From Pomphorhynchus laevis (lineage: Eukaryota; Acanthocephala; Palaeacanthocephala; Echinorhynchida; Pomphorhynchidae): DNA of 64,000 nucleotides. Below, piece by piece: positions 32,720 to 43,744 of this stretch. Position 1 is the first letter of the stretch. The number at the start of each line of letters is the position of its first letter. A model generated the notes under the pieces. It was not told where the DNA came from. It did no database searches and saw only the letters and a program-made list of their open reading frames with translations. The stretch covers positions 94,425-158,424 of the forward strand of contig WNNJ02001194.1 in NCBI GenBank assembly GCA_012934845.2, written 5' to 3'. The translations under genes and the position numbers were made by a program.

Positions 32720-34160
32720 CATCTCTTCTCGTTAAATACTTCCCTCTCAGAGCTATCCCACCTTCTTCCCATTTCGTCTGATGAAGTTTCTTCAGTTCTT
32801 CTGTCATTACCTAAAAAACCTCTCTTTCTGATTCAATTCCCACTTAATTTGAAAATATCAGCTCCTCTATCTTACCCTTCCTAACCACATTGTTCAACTT
32901 GTCTATCCGCAGCTGCACATGTCCTTTTAACTGGAAATGCGCCACTGTTCGTCCTCTCTTCAAAGAGCAATCTCTCGACCCATCCCTACATTTTACGTAC
33001 CGTCCTATCTCACTTATCCAAACTTTATCTAAACACCTTGAGTGTCGCGTTCTCAAGCAATTTAATGTATATCTCTTTTCTGCCAACTTATTTACTTCAT
33101 TCCAAGCCGATTTTCGCTCTAATCACTCTGCTGATATTGCATGTCTTAAAGTTTATAACGACTTATTCACCTTGCGCGATCAAAAATTATAGTGTCATAG
33201 ATGTTTGATCCATCATCTAATTTTGACATCGTCTATCACTCGATTCTTATCCATCGCCTTCGTCATGATTATGGCTTATGTTTACCCACTGTATCTTGAT
33301 TTTCTTTATATCTATCTCACTGTACATTTCGGGACTGTTCTAACTCTTTTTCTTCCCCCTCTTCTTCCATTCCGTCCGGTGTTTCACAAATCTCCGTATT
33401 AAGCCCTATGTTTTTCTCTCTTCTCGGTGATTTGTCTTTGATTTCTCATACATTTAACTTCAATGTTTTGCAACATTATGATTGTAGTCTCATCTATAAT
33501 CATGCATCTGCTTATCGTATTCATGATCTTAGTGATTCTGCTTCAAACTGTCTTGCCTAAATTTTCAATCATCTTTCTTCCCTTCACCTATCTCTGAATC
33601 CTGATGAATCTAAAATTATGTCGATCTTACCTCGACGCCTCAGCTTGGAACATCTCTCCGTATCAAATACTTCTACAATTCTTCCTATCGTTGACAATCT
33701 CGTTTTTCTAGGCTTCTATTTCGACAACCTACTTTCACTTAAACCTTTCTCTAGAGATAAAATACGCTCATCTACCTTGATTCTTCGCAACCTCCGTCGA
33801 ATTCGTAGATTGGTCGGTTTCCTTAATATGACTCCCATATCTTCTCCCTTTTTTCAAGAATTTATTACTGTCTTGGTCTATTTTCCAACTCACTTTAATC
33901 CACTTTTCTTCCCCTACAACACTTTGTCAACACAGTCGTCCGAATTCTCCTCCATCTTCATCGTTTTGATCATACATCCTACCATCTTGCTTCTCTCGAT
34001 TTGCCTACCATTTATTGTCGTGTCCAAATTCGTCTTATCGTTGCTTTCTGCCTTGTAACTTTTCATACCCCTTCATTTCTCAACCTTCATTTTCTTGATA
34101 ATTCTCTTATGTTTACTGTTCCTTTCGTTCCTGTAATTCCCTTCTTTTATGTCTGGTCTC
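32720..34160 (+). mobile_element. LINE-A copy, strongly decayed, reverse transcriptase part
   Basis: Matches the LINE-A copy from about 21810 to 23260. FRSNHSADIACLKVYNDLFT and the FLGFYFDNLLSLKPF block can be read, but the YADD box is lost (QHYDCSLIYNH) and frames are broken often. Older than the copies at 15-23 kb. Confidence 0.85.
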
Positions 34161-34544
34161 AGCAATGATCATCAACGTGAAACAGGATGTTTAACTCTTG
34201 GTAGCTCTATTGTTGTTTAATCTAATTAATTTGATAACTTTTATACATTTGTTGTTCACTTATACAAATTATAAACTGATCAAAAAAGAGAGTAAATAGA
34301 ATTTTTATTTAAATCGAATTTCCGATAGCTAAATGCTATCATCAAGATAAAATTATATAAAACAGTTGAAAAATGCTAGATATTTGATGATTATTATAAC
34401 TAGAATGTCAACGAGCACAGCTCATGTAGACACCTTACAAATTACAAATTAAAGAATAAAAGGAGGGATAGGTACACACGAAAAGACAGTAAATCTTGAA
34501 ATCAGTAATGATGAAGGCAAATGAAAAGGAATAAAATCCCAAAG
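34161..34544. other. Non-coding stretch with a hammerhead-like hairpin
   Basis: At 34321-34346 the minus strand reads TTGATGATAGC-ATTTA-GCTATCGGAAAT: a 6-bp hairpin between hammerhead-like boxes. No gene seen. Confidence 0.45.
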
Positions 34545-34860
34545 CTACGACTTGAGAGATTTTCGAAACACATTTGATTTCCGCTTTTACTGTTTCAGCG
34601 AACCATTCCAAACAGGAATAACTCTAGCTGAGAAATTCAAGCATGTCTTCTTTCTCCATGATTTACGTTGCAACATAAATTGATGACCGCGTAATCTTGA
34701 GTTATTACTAGTAAATAGTGTCCTTATAGGATCATCATTGTATTTCATTGCCTGTCATACATGGACAAGATCGTTTAAGCGTCGAAGGGATGATAGTGAT
34801 TGCATATTGAGATTCGTGAGCCGCTGTTCGTAGGTCAAATGTTTTAAATCACGATAACTT
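34545..34860 (-). pseudogene. LINE C-terminal fragment
   Basis: The minus strand gives LTYEQRLTNLNMQSLSSLRR, then NSRLRGHQFMLQRKSWRK and FSARVIPVWNGS, the typical end of a LINE ORF2. It belongs to neither LINE-A nor LINE-B closely. Confidence 0.65.
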
Positions 34861-35266
34861 TTGCGGAATTATACTATCTCAGAAGTTCAAACGATTATTT
34901 GCGCATATTTTTTCATCAAAACATCGAAATGAAATTCACAATGAACAACCACAGAGATGAAAACACAAAAGCAATAATTGCTTAAAGACAAAACAGTAAA
35001 TAATTTTAAATAATGAATAAAATACAATCTACAATTCAAAAATATTTGTTATTAAATCAATATTGGGTTTATTATTAAGCATCAATTTATTATGACATTT
35101 TTGGATAAAAATTCTTGTACTTTTGCGTCCAAGAGTGTTATTCTGATCCTATGTAGTACCGTAACGATTCAACTAGTTCAGGAGGATTCCAACAACTGAA
35201 TCAGTTAAGCTATAGAGATTTTGATGTTCCAACTGTAAGCGCTATTATTATTTAAACCACTAGACC
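34861..35266. other. AT-rich stretch, nothing recognised
   Basis: No open frame, repeat or RNA signal that I can support. Confidence 0.4.
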
Positions 35267-36585
35267 TTACAGATCGTGAGTTACAAAAGCATCAAGCAAA
35301 AGAAAAGTAGAAAAATGCGACCAGGACAGTCGATTCTGAGCCACCATTTCCAGTTCTTGTATCCATCTTTGTTTAAACTTGCGCCAGCTAATGTTCGAGT
35401 AGTTGAAAAGAATTTTCTTGGTATCGTCTTCAATTGTTCTCTTTAAATTCTTTCGAACACCGCCTCTAGGACAGCACCAAGATTCTTCCTGATCCAAGCA
35501 TAACGTTAACTTAGGTAGTATATCTCTTCCCATCCGCAGTACATGGTCAAGATAGCGCGGTCTATTCTTTCGAACCAGGTAAGACACGGTAACGCCGAGT
35601 GAACATCGTAAATACACTTCTGCGTTTGATAGCGATCGAACGGATTGACTCTTGCAATTCCGCGTAGACAGCGGCGTTCAAAGACATCAAGCTTCTTACT
35701 TGTGGTAAGTTTCTCGGGCCAGCACTCAGAGCCATACAACAGAACTGGGTGGACAACAGACGAATACATTTAGACCCCTTTGTTTTAATAGATACATTGG
35801 TATCGTGCCAGAGAGAGTTTAGACGTGAGAAGGCAGAACCAGCTTTTATTTTCAGGCTTCGAATGTCGCCATTACATCGACAGTCATCGGAAAAATATTG
35901 AACCGAGATAAGTGAAAGATTGAACATGTTCAATGGTTATACCACCGATAATAACTGAGCATGGTGAGGGAGTTTATGACGAGTTGATTACATTTCGGTA
36001 TGTTAAGGTACAACATGTATTTTCTTTTGGTGTTAATTTTCAACTGAATCCGAAATTCAGTTGCACAACATATGTTGATGTCACGAATTTCTGGCCAACG
36101 GGATCATTTGAGCGGGTTAAGTGTTCGCACATTTATCGTCGCAATCTTTACCATTTTTGAGTTTCGGAAGATGGTATGATCTCCCGGTTGGGGACTCATA
36201 AATCTCTTGTCTAGCCGGACTCGCCAAATTAGTTTGATCGGGAATTGTTAGCTTATTTCGCATATGTATTTTTTTCGTGTTCATTTTTATTGATGTTTGT
36301 TGTAGGCTGGGATACCACCCGAGTTCGCCATACTCGAGGGGGCAAGTCATTATTTAATGGCGGGACCATCTCGCCATGTTAATGTGCTAGCCCGTATTTG
36401 GTTGATGACATTTTTAGGAATTAAGAGTGCCAACTCCGAATCTACCACCGTCATAGCACATCCACTGATTGTTCGCGGCTACTTATTCGTCAAACGGTTG
36501 TTTGCTTATGTCGAAGCTAACCTTCATATCTGAAGGCTTCTCAACTATCCGCAACCTGTGGACGCGCTCGGTAGCTCCAGATAGG
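35267..36585 (-). mobile_element. RTE-like LINE remnant, C-terminal and leader parts
   Basis: Minus-strand frames give VVHPVLLYGSECWPEKLTTS, FERRCLRGIARV, RPRYLDHVLRMGRD and RWIQELEMVAQNRLSW, the end of RTE-type ORF2 proteins (YGSExW, RxLGHVxRM, W...A.DR..W). Upstream, around 36500-36585, the minus strand reads CTACCGAGCGCGTCCACAGG, a leader-like sequence I associate with the same group. The polymerase core is missing. Inactive. Confidence 0.6.
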
Positions 36586-36589
36586 CCCC

Positions 36590-37990
36590 AAGTAAGCGAT
36601 ATAGATGTGAACAAACTAATTCATTAGATAAACCCTAGTAAAGCAGACGGTTCTGGTATATCAACATGGTCAGTCAAAGAATTCAGAACAGAATTACCCC
36701 AAATTTCGAGTTACTTCTCGGGAAGTTTTTGGAAAGATGTTGTGCCTGACAGACTGAAAAGTGCTAATATAGCATTAATTCCAAAAGGATCTGGCGGCAT
36801 CAACGTAGGTAATGTGCTATCCATATCGCTCATTACTATAGTTACTAGATTGGAGGAATTTTTACTAAATTTATTAAAGCCATATTATCATGATTTTCTT
36901 GATGATGATCCATTTACATATAGACTAGCTTAGTTCACTGCCAATGCCTTGATTAGGATATATGATAGTGTTCTAAGCGCAGTAGACAGAAAATTTGTTG
37001 TGAAAATGATTCAACATGATCTTACAAAATCATTTGATAGAATTGATCACGATATATTAATTCGCAAGTTAAGTACCACATTGCCGCTTTGGATGGTTAA
37101 GTGGATACAGGATTATCTCACAGACAGAACACAAAGGGTTATATGCGAGGGGATAGTGCCGAGTATTCGCAAGGTAAAATGTGGGATTCCGCATTGATAA
37201 GTATTATCGCCTATTGTATTCAACATATTTGTGAATGACTTGAAACCAAAACACCGTAGGAATACTTACGTAAAGTATGCGGATGACATTACGCTGATTG
37301 TTCCGATAGATGCTAGTACATCAAATGATGTATATGTGGTTAACGATGAATTAAAACATGTTACGGAGTGGCTGGATACAAATCGACTGATACTGAATAC
37401 ACGAAAAGCAAGAAAATTAATTTCGTCTATCACACGGAAGATTCAATTATCTAATATAGCACCAACAATTTATAATGGTGAACTTATTGAGCGATATGAG
37501 ACGCTAAAATTTTAGGTATTACATTTAATAGAACACTGACTTAGAGTATTCACGTAGAACAGATTGCAACTTTATGTTCCAAACGTATTTATCTGCTCCG
37601 AGGCTGATATCGTTAGGTATGCCTAACAATGATTTACGTTATTTCTAATGAGCAATCATAGAAAACATATTAACTTATGGGGATATCCGCTATTTCGCAA
37701 TATGTCAAAAAAGATTTAGAAATGCTGAATCGAATACATCGCAAAGCTAGAAGAATATGCGGTGTTTATTTTCTGGCATTAGAAGATATATTTGAAAGAA
37801 TTTTTACTCTAAATGTCGAAAGCTGCCTAGATGTCTGGGAAATCTTAAATTTATAATGCCTCCAGCAAATCAGGATTCTCATAATACAAGACATTCACAG
37901 TTGTATAATATGCCACATATTGGCACCGAAATTTATTACAAGAGCTTTGTTATATCCTGTATCAGAATATCGAAGGAACGTAAATAGGGG
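36590..37990 (+). mobile_element. Jockey-like LINE reverse transcriptase remnant
   Basis: Frames give INPSKADGSGISTWSVKEF, then LIPKGSGG, IQHDLTKSFDRIDHDILIRK, WIQDYLTDRTQRVICEG, LSPIVFNIFVNDL and YADDITLIVP, followed by a thumb region (LNRIHRKARRICGVYF). All reverse transcriptase blocks are present in order, but stops fall between them. Distinct from LINE-A and B. Confidence 0.8.
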
Positions 37991-38021
37991 AATGAATTGT
38001 TCCTTCATGTCTCAGTAGTCC

Positions 38022-38052
38022 AAACGTATTTATCTGCTCCGAGGCTGATACC
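38022..38052 (+). repeat. Second copy of a 31-bp LINE segment
   Basis: CCAAACGTATTTATCTGCTC and the next 11 bases repeat exactly the segment at 37576-37606 inside the LINE, 446 bp away. Confidence 0.85.
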
Positions 38053-38559
38053 CTATTTTATGATCATTATTTAAGGAATGATTTATAACAGCCCCCTAAT
38101 CCAATTCCTTTTTAAGTGAACATTTATGTTGACAAATACGGTTTGATAAATCCTGTCACGTTTTACTTATATACACCCTATCTCAACTATCACATGTGTT
38201 ATTTGATGTATAATACCATATTTATTGTAATGTGGTTTGCGTTTAAATATATTTTTAATTTTTGGCATTTTTCTAAGGAACTATGTTATTTCTGTCATTA
38301 CCAGGACATTTTGCATATTTAACTATTTTGATGTTCTATCTATCATCAATATATATTTTGTCTCTAGTTGTCTCAAAGAGGCAAGCTCGATATAATGGTT
38401 TCTTGAAGAGAATGTGTGGATAAGGAACACTAAGTAATTCATTACTAAATTGGTATATTTCGAAAAACTGGAAGCCGGAATACATGTGATATTATCTAAA
38501 ATCCAAAAACCGGTACACTCTGCCCGACCAGTAATTGCAACGTACAGCATCTATTTATA
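38053..38559. other. AT-rich stretch, nothing recognised
   Basis: Short open frames exist on both strands but none resembles a known protein. Confidence 0.35.
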
Positions 38560-38690
38560 TGTGAATAGATGCTCTCATTAAGATGATATAAACCTTACAG
38601 TGGATGAATGTCCAATTGGAAACAGTGATAATTGCGTGGTTAAATTTAGTATTCGACAGCTAATACTGCAATCAATTGTATATAATAAAT
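38560..38690 (+). pseudogene. LINE endonuclease end fragment
   Basis: LTVDECPIGNSDNCVVKFSI matches the GxSDHxxIxF box that ends LINE endonucleases. A similar piece lies at 42430-42500. Confidence 0.5.
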
Positions 38691-38698
38691 AAAGTAAT

Positions 38699-38796
38699 TG
38701 TGATAACCAGAGAGAATAAATGGCTTTTATTCACAAATCTACAAATAGTAGGTAAAGTTAAATATAAATGATAAAGTAATTAAATGTGATACCACA
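38699..38796 (-). repeat. 3' LTR, 98 bp
   Basis: Identical over all 98 bp to the repeat at 41937. Contains the polyadenylation signal on the minus strand. Confidence 0.9.
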
Positions 38797-39232
38797 TTCA
38801 TCCCATGTGATAGTTTTGGAAGTATGCAGGACTTCTTCGACTTCTTGTACTTCGTCGGTAGAATTCTCTAGTTGTCACGGGATGATGGTTTGCCTCAGGA
38901 ATTGATGTCCTCTTTGAACTCAAGTTCATATCGATATTGTCAGTGGCATCATATTGCTTTCCGTTATTGTTATCATCTTCATAGTCTGGCTGGTTCCTAT
39001 CGAAGCTATCTTGACAGTCGTCATCCCCGTCCCTTGACAATCCCGAACTACGAATATCCGAACTGTCTGGATCCTTGTAAATGGAGGTTTCTGAAGGATA
39101 ACGAGATAGGTGTCGAGTTGAAATATTTGCTTCTTTCCCAGATGGAAGTTCGATATGAGCCGTGTTTGGATTCGCGTTTATCAGTTTAGCTTTGAGTAAT
39201 TTATCGTCGTATTTGTCGTGTTTGTAGAAGTT

Positions 39233-41851
39233 TCACACGAATACAGATCCGGGACGACGGAGCCATTCTGGTAAATTGAATTTAATTAATGGGCGTCTAG
39301 AGAAGTTGAAGATTCGATCATGAGGTGTCGAGCCAGTTGAGGTGCATAATAGTCCTCGAATAGATTGAAGGCTTTCAGCGAGGACCGTTTCCCAAGCAGC
39401 AACCGGACGATTGTAGTCTCTAAGCCGCAAAAGTACAGCGCTCCATAATATACCGTTATAGCGTTCGATCTGTCCGTTGCCTAACGGATTGTACGGAGAA
39501 GAGTGACTTGCTACCGTGCCAATACTCTCCAGATAATCAGAGAATTCTTTCGACATGAAGGATGACCCGCGATCGGAATGTACAAATTCAGGTGGACCAA
39601 ATATTGTCACTATACCAGGCAGGCAATTTATCACTGTTTGAGCGGACATATCACAGCATGCAAATCCAAAGGGATAACGAGAATATTCATCGACGGCTGT
39701 AAGCAAATATTTCTTGCCTGATGAACTGGGCAAAGGACCTATGAAGTCAAGTGAAATTCTTTCGAAAGGTCGTGTCGCTCTGATGAGAGCAGTTTTTGGA
39801 GGCTTGAAGAAGTTTGGTTTCAACAATGAACAGGTAACGCAATGAGATACAACATAACGAACGTCTTCAGTGCTATATGGAAGTTGATTCGATTGAACGA
39901 AGTGATACAAACGATTGACTCCTGGGTGGCAAAGCGTAGCGTGAAGTTCATAAAGAAGCTTGAGATCTTTCTGTTTGTTAAAGTAACCGCAACTTGAAGC
40001 ACAAATATCCCTAGACATTGAGTCGGCCGCATAATTCAACTTTCCAGGCCGGTAAAGTATACAATATTTGAACTCAGATAGATCGAGACGCCATCTTTGC
40101 ACTTTTTCATTTTTAATTTTACTCTTATGATTCCTGTTAAATATGAATGAAACTGACCTTTGATCCGTTAGAACATTGAAAGTTCGTCCAGACAAATAGT
40201 GCCTCCAGTATCGCAATGCTTCAACGATGGCAAGGGCCTCTTTCTCAATAGCGGAATGTCCAACGACACTCTTACTAAGTGTATGCGAATAAAATGCGAC
40301 GGGTTTGTTATCCTGCGTTAATACAGCACCGATAGCATAAAGGGATGCGTCAGTCTCTACTGTAAATGTCTTATTGAAATCAATGGGTGTTAGAGTAGCT
40401 GAAATAATACGATCACGAATTATCTCAAATGAGCGCTTTGCTGCAGGTGTAATAGGAAATATCGTGGTTTCAGCTAACGGACGAATCTGCGACGAAAAAT
40501 TTTGAATCCATTTGGAATAATGTGAGAAAAGGCCGACAATTCTTCGCAGTTGACGTTTATTTTGAGGTACCTGCAGTTCTCGCAAAGGTGAGACACGATT
40601 AGGATCAGGCCGTTTAATACCACTACCAACTTGATATCCCAGAATATTGATCATCGTTTTATTAATCATACATTTCGATTCATTTAGTGTTATTCGGTAC
40701 CTAGAAGCAACTTCACGAAACTTAACGAGATTTGTATCATGTTCTTGCTGTGTTTTGCCGCACACAATGATATCGTCGAGGTATGAATAGGTGCCGGTTA
40801 AGTTTTCTTTCTCTATGATCTCGTTGATTATTCGCTGGAAGGCGGCTACAGCATTCGTGAGTCCAAAAGGCATACGCTGAAATTGATAGAGTCGACCATC
40901 TGCCTCGAATGCGGTCAAGAATTTTTCGTTTGCTCGCAAAGGAACTTGATGGTAAGCACTTTTTAAATCGAGGGTGCTAAACACGTTATTGGACGATATG
41001 GTGTCGATCAGGTCGTCAATTCGGGGCATGGGATAAGCGTCGAGGACCGTGAATCTATTTACGGTCTGCGAGTAATCTACTACTAGACGACGACGTCCTT
41101 CTCTGTTTACAATAAGAACTTGCGCACGCCACGGTGAGCGACTGCGCTCGATGATGCCTTCGGACAACATTCGTTTTACTTCCGAAGCAATAAAGCGGCG
41201 ATCTTCGATATTACGGCGCCGGGACGGAATTGCTGCAGGTTTCCAGTTTTTAAAATCGTCTGAAAATAACAACGGTATATCGATTTCCATGCTCGATAGT
41301 TGCCCAATGGTTAATGTTTCTTGCTTAGCATTTCCTCGAAGTCGAATGGAAACACTTGAATGCAAGCGCAGAAATGGATGACCAAGTATGAGATCACGAC
41401 AAAGATGAGGCATGACGAAGCATTGAATGTCATTATAGTTTCGGTCACAGTAAGATATCGGTAATACGCATCGTTCATTGCATACGGATGTAAATGATGA
41501 ATTAGCCATGGAAATCCTAACACAACAAGATTCTGTAGGAATACCTAGTTTTCGAATAACTGATGAATCGACAAAGTTGGAAGAGCTCCCTGTATCGATA
41601 AGAGCATCCATCTGTTGTGTTCCAACGCGAACTTGTACCGTCATGTCGTCAAGTTTAGATGCATCACCATTTGCATTTTGACAGGATATGATATTAAGTG
41701 ATTCACAGTCGGACGCGTATGGTCGAGTACTACGATTGTATTTTCGTCGAGATCGAAGCAACTTAGTTCGACAAACTTTTTCGTAGTGTCCACGTTTTAA
41801 GCAGAATGGACATTCAGAATCCCGGGCTGGACAACGATTTCGTGTATGCAT
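39233..41851 (-). CDS. Ty3/gypsy Pol polyprotein, 872 codons open
   Basis: Parts in order, with residue numbers in this frame: zinc knuckle CPFCLKRGHYEKVC (about 14-27), protease LIDTGSSSNF (84-93), reverse transcriptase with DLKSAYHQVPL (about 295-305) and SYLDDIIV (356-363), RNase H VETDASLYAIGAVL (from about 498), integrase zinc region LHATLCHPG...HCVTCSLLK (about 630-680) and catalytic region LDFIGPLPSS...HSDRGSSF...NPLGNGQIERYN (about 700-810). Pol proteins of this family cleave the polyprotein, copy the RNA and integrate the DNA. It is a fossil of an LTR element, kept open because it is recent. Confidence 0.9.
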   Translation of the reverse strand: MHTRNRCPARDSECPFCLKRGHYEKVCRTKLLRSRRKYNRSTRPYASDCESLNIISCQNANGDASKLDDMTVQVRVGTQQMDALIDTGSSSNFVDSSVIRKLGIPTESCCVRISMANSSFTSVCNERCVLPISYCDRNYNDIQCFVMPHLCRDLILGHPFLRLHSSVSIRLRGNAKQETLTIGQLSSMEIDIPLLFSDDFKNWKPAAIPSRRRNIEDRRFIASEVKRMLSEGIIERSRSPWRAQVLIVNREGRRRLVVDYSQTVNRFTVLDAYPMPRIDDLIDTISSNNVFSTLDLKSAYHQVPLRANEKFLTAFEADGRLYQFQRMPFGLTNAVAAFQRIINEIIEKENLTGTYSYLDDIIVCGKTQQEHDTNLVKFREVASRYRITLNESKCMINKTMINILGYQVGSGIKRPDPNRVSPLRELQVPQNKRQLRRIVGLFSHYSKWIQNFSSQIRPLAETTIFPITPAAKRSFEIIRDRIISATLTPIDFNKTFTVETDASLYAIGAVLTQDNKPVAFYSHTLSKSVVGHSAIEKEALAIVEALRYWRHYLSGRTFNVLTDQRSVSFIFNRNHKSKIKNEKVQRWRLDLSEFKYCILYRPGKLNYAADSMSRDICASSCGYFNKQKDLKLLYELHATLCHPGVNRLYHFVQSNQLPYSTEDVRYVVSHCVTCSLLKPNFFKPPKTALIRATRPFERISLDFIGPLPSSSGKKYLLTAVDEYSRYPFGFACCDMSAQTVINCLPGIVTIFGPPEFVHSDRGSSFMSKEFSDYLESIGTVASHSSPYNPLGNGQIERYNGILWSAVLLRLRDYNRPVAAWETVLAESLQSIRGLLCTSTGSTPHDRIFNFSRRPLIKFNLPEWLRRPGSVFV

Positions 41852-41936
41852 AACTCCACCACAAAAGTAGCAAACCTTAAAACAGTAACCTTAAAACAGT
41901 TTGAGATCTAAAGTAAATACAATTTGTGAATAAAAT

Positions 41937-42034
41937 TGTGATAACCAGAGAGAATAAATGGCTTTTATTCACAAATCTACAAATAGTAGGTAAAGTTAAA
42001 TATAAATGATAAAGTAATTAAATGTGATACCACA
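41937..42034 (-). repeat. 5' LTR, 98 bp
   Basis: Identical to the repeat at 38699; followed on its outer side by the target duplication GTAAT (42035-42039). Confidence 0.9.
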
Positions 42035-42599
42035 GTAATAAACGTTTTTACTTATATAAAGAAGGTATGATATTCGCAAAACGAATAAAGGATATTGATA
42101 TTTGTTGAAGGCTATACATTCAGCATCCGAATTACATTTAGATATAGAATTTGAGGAACAATTTGTTTTTGAGGAATGTGAGACCTTGTTTAGATTATGT
42201 ACCACAAACAAATTTTCATTCTGAAAATGAAATATGGAAACAACTTGACGGTTTATCAACATGCAGATTGTCATGCCGAGTGTTGCAATGTGCGAAATTG
42301 AAAATTTTCGAAATTCATTTGAGATTTACTCATTCGGATATCTGATAATTTCGCTTCGTTTAAATTAATTCGAAAACATTTAAAATATATGCTTGGTGTT
42401 GTCCTTCGCTCTCATCCAGATGCAATGCGCCCGATAGTGTATGAATGCATAATTGGAAACAGTGATCATTGCGTACTTAAATTCAATATTATTAAATACA
42501 ACAGCAGCAAAAGAGCGTAGAGCTCGTACAGGCTGGATACAGAGTAAAAAACAAACAAACATCAATGAAAATCCGATTGTTTTAAGTTAGTACATTCTT
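42035..42599. other. Stretch with one LINE endonuclease remnant
   Basis: Near 42430-42500 the plus strand reads ECIIGNSDHCVLKFNI, a LINE endonuclease end box. The rest is not recognised. Confidence 0.45.
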
Positions 42600-43470
42600 C
42601 AGACTTTTCTTGAAGGACAAAATACTGGAGGCCGAAACCACTTGACTTGGTAGCTTATTCCAGCTTTTCCACGTTCGGTTGACAATTGTGTTAAGTCTTC
42701 TTCGTGGACGAATGTGAATCTTTTACGTGAGGCGATGTCCCCTCAATTTGTTTGATTTCGAAGATCGAACAGCTTACGACAAACATGTTCCCTCTGCCCT
42801 TTTTGAACATTAAGCGTTGTCCACACAAACATTAAATCAGAGGACCTTAAAGATTTCTTCATTGTGGTCACCCCAAGTGCGTGGAGTCGAAAAATGAATG
42901 AGGGCTTGCGTTGGGTGGGTACAAGATGTGTGGCCTTGCGTAATATGGATTCGTACAGGTTCATCTCTGTCGTAGTTTGTGGGTGGCAGGCAGGTGAAGC
43001 GTATCTCATTAAAGATAAGATATAAGCATTGTAAATTAACTTAAAACTGGATGCGTCAAGCAGGCCAATGGTCTTTCTACTAATTCCTAAAATTCGACGG
43101 CATTTAGCAACTGTGTGACTGGTATGTGAGAGCTTCTATTTACGATCACTCCAAGGTTTTAAAATTGGGGAACTATTTCAATTTCTCTTCCGTCAATGGT
43201 ATATGACGAATTGATGTGTAGATGTCCGATGCGCATATGTTTTGACTTATCGGGGTTTAATACCAGTCCCCGTTGATTACACCAGACCTTAATATTGTCA
43301 ATGTCTCTCTGGAGTGTCATTGGATCTCGTTTATCGATTATTTGTCGCCAAATTTTCAAGTCGTCGGCATATAAACTACATAGATTCGAAATAGCTGTAG
43401 TATGCTCGTTGATGTAAATAATGAAGAGCAATAGACTGAGTACCGATCCTTGAGGAACACTGCGTCCAGT
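42600..43470 (-). mobile_element. LINE-B copy, C-terminal half
   Basis: The minus strand has LFIIYINEHTTA, SLYADDLKIWRQI, GLVLNPDKSKHMRIG, then RYASPACHPQ and a C-terminus near 42660 (SWNKLPSQVV-like). From 42674 to 43465 it is nearly identical to 13449-14245, with scattered single differences. Cut at 43470 by a switch to LINE-A sequence. Confidence 0.85.
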
Positions 43471-43725
43471 GCTCTATCACTCTAACTAATCTTTTTTCTA
43501 ATTTTAGCTATAAATTACTTTCAACAAGGCCTACTCATATTCTCGGCGGTTCTCTCGACATCATTGTTGTTCCCAACTGCTTTAATGACTATACATCCTT
43601 GTCAATCTGATCCTGGTTTGTCCGATAATTTCCTTGTCACTCTTAATCTAACTCGTCCCTATCCCATTCACCTTCTCCGCCTCCAACATTAGCTACACCA
43701 AACCGACCCTGGAAAGTTCTCCCTG
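43471..43725 (+). pseudogene. LINE-A endonuclease fragment
   Basis: Matches the LINE-A copy from about 21055 to 21295 (TRPTHILGGSLDIIVVPNCF), with small deletions. It lies between LINE-B and LINE-A' pieces without visible target duplications. Confidence 0.75.
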
Positions 43726-43744
43726 AGAAGAGGAAGAAGAGTAA

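Larger units (their letters stand above)
38699..42034 (-). mobile_element. Ty3/gypsy-type LTR element, young but not whole
   Basis: Two identical 98-bp direct repeats (38699-38796 and 41937-42034), each TG...CA and with AATAAA on the minus strand, bound the element; GTAAT on both sides is a 5-bp target duplication. Inside, on the minus strand, are two zinc knuckles of the CX2CX4HX4C type (near 41800-41870), an aspartic protease (DTGSS), reverse transcriptase (YLDD), RNase H (TDAS) and integrase with its HHCC and catalytic parts. The knuckles recall the Mag-like group.  Identical end repeats mean a recent insertion. Length and content show it is not whole; I count a small number of breaks, about one to three. 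Confidence 0.9.
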
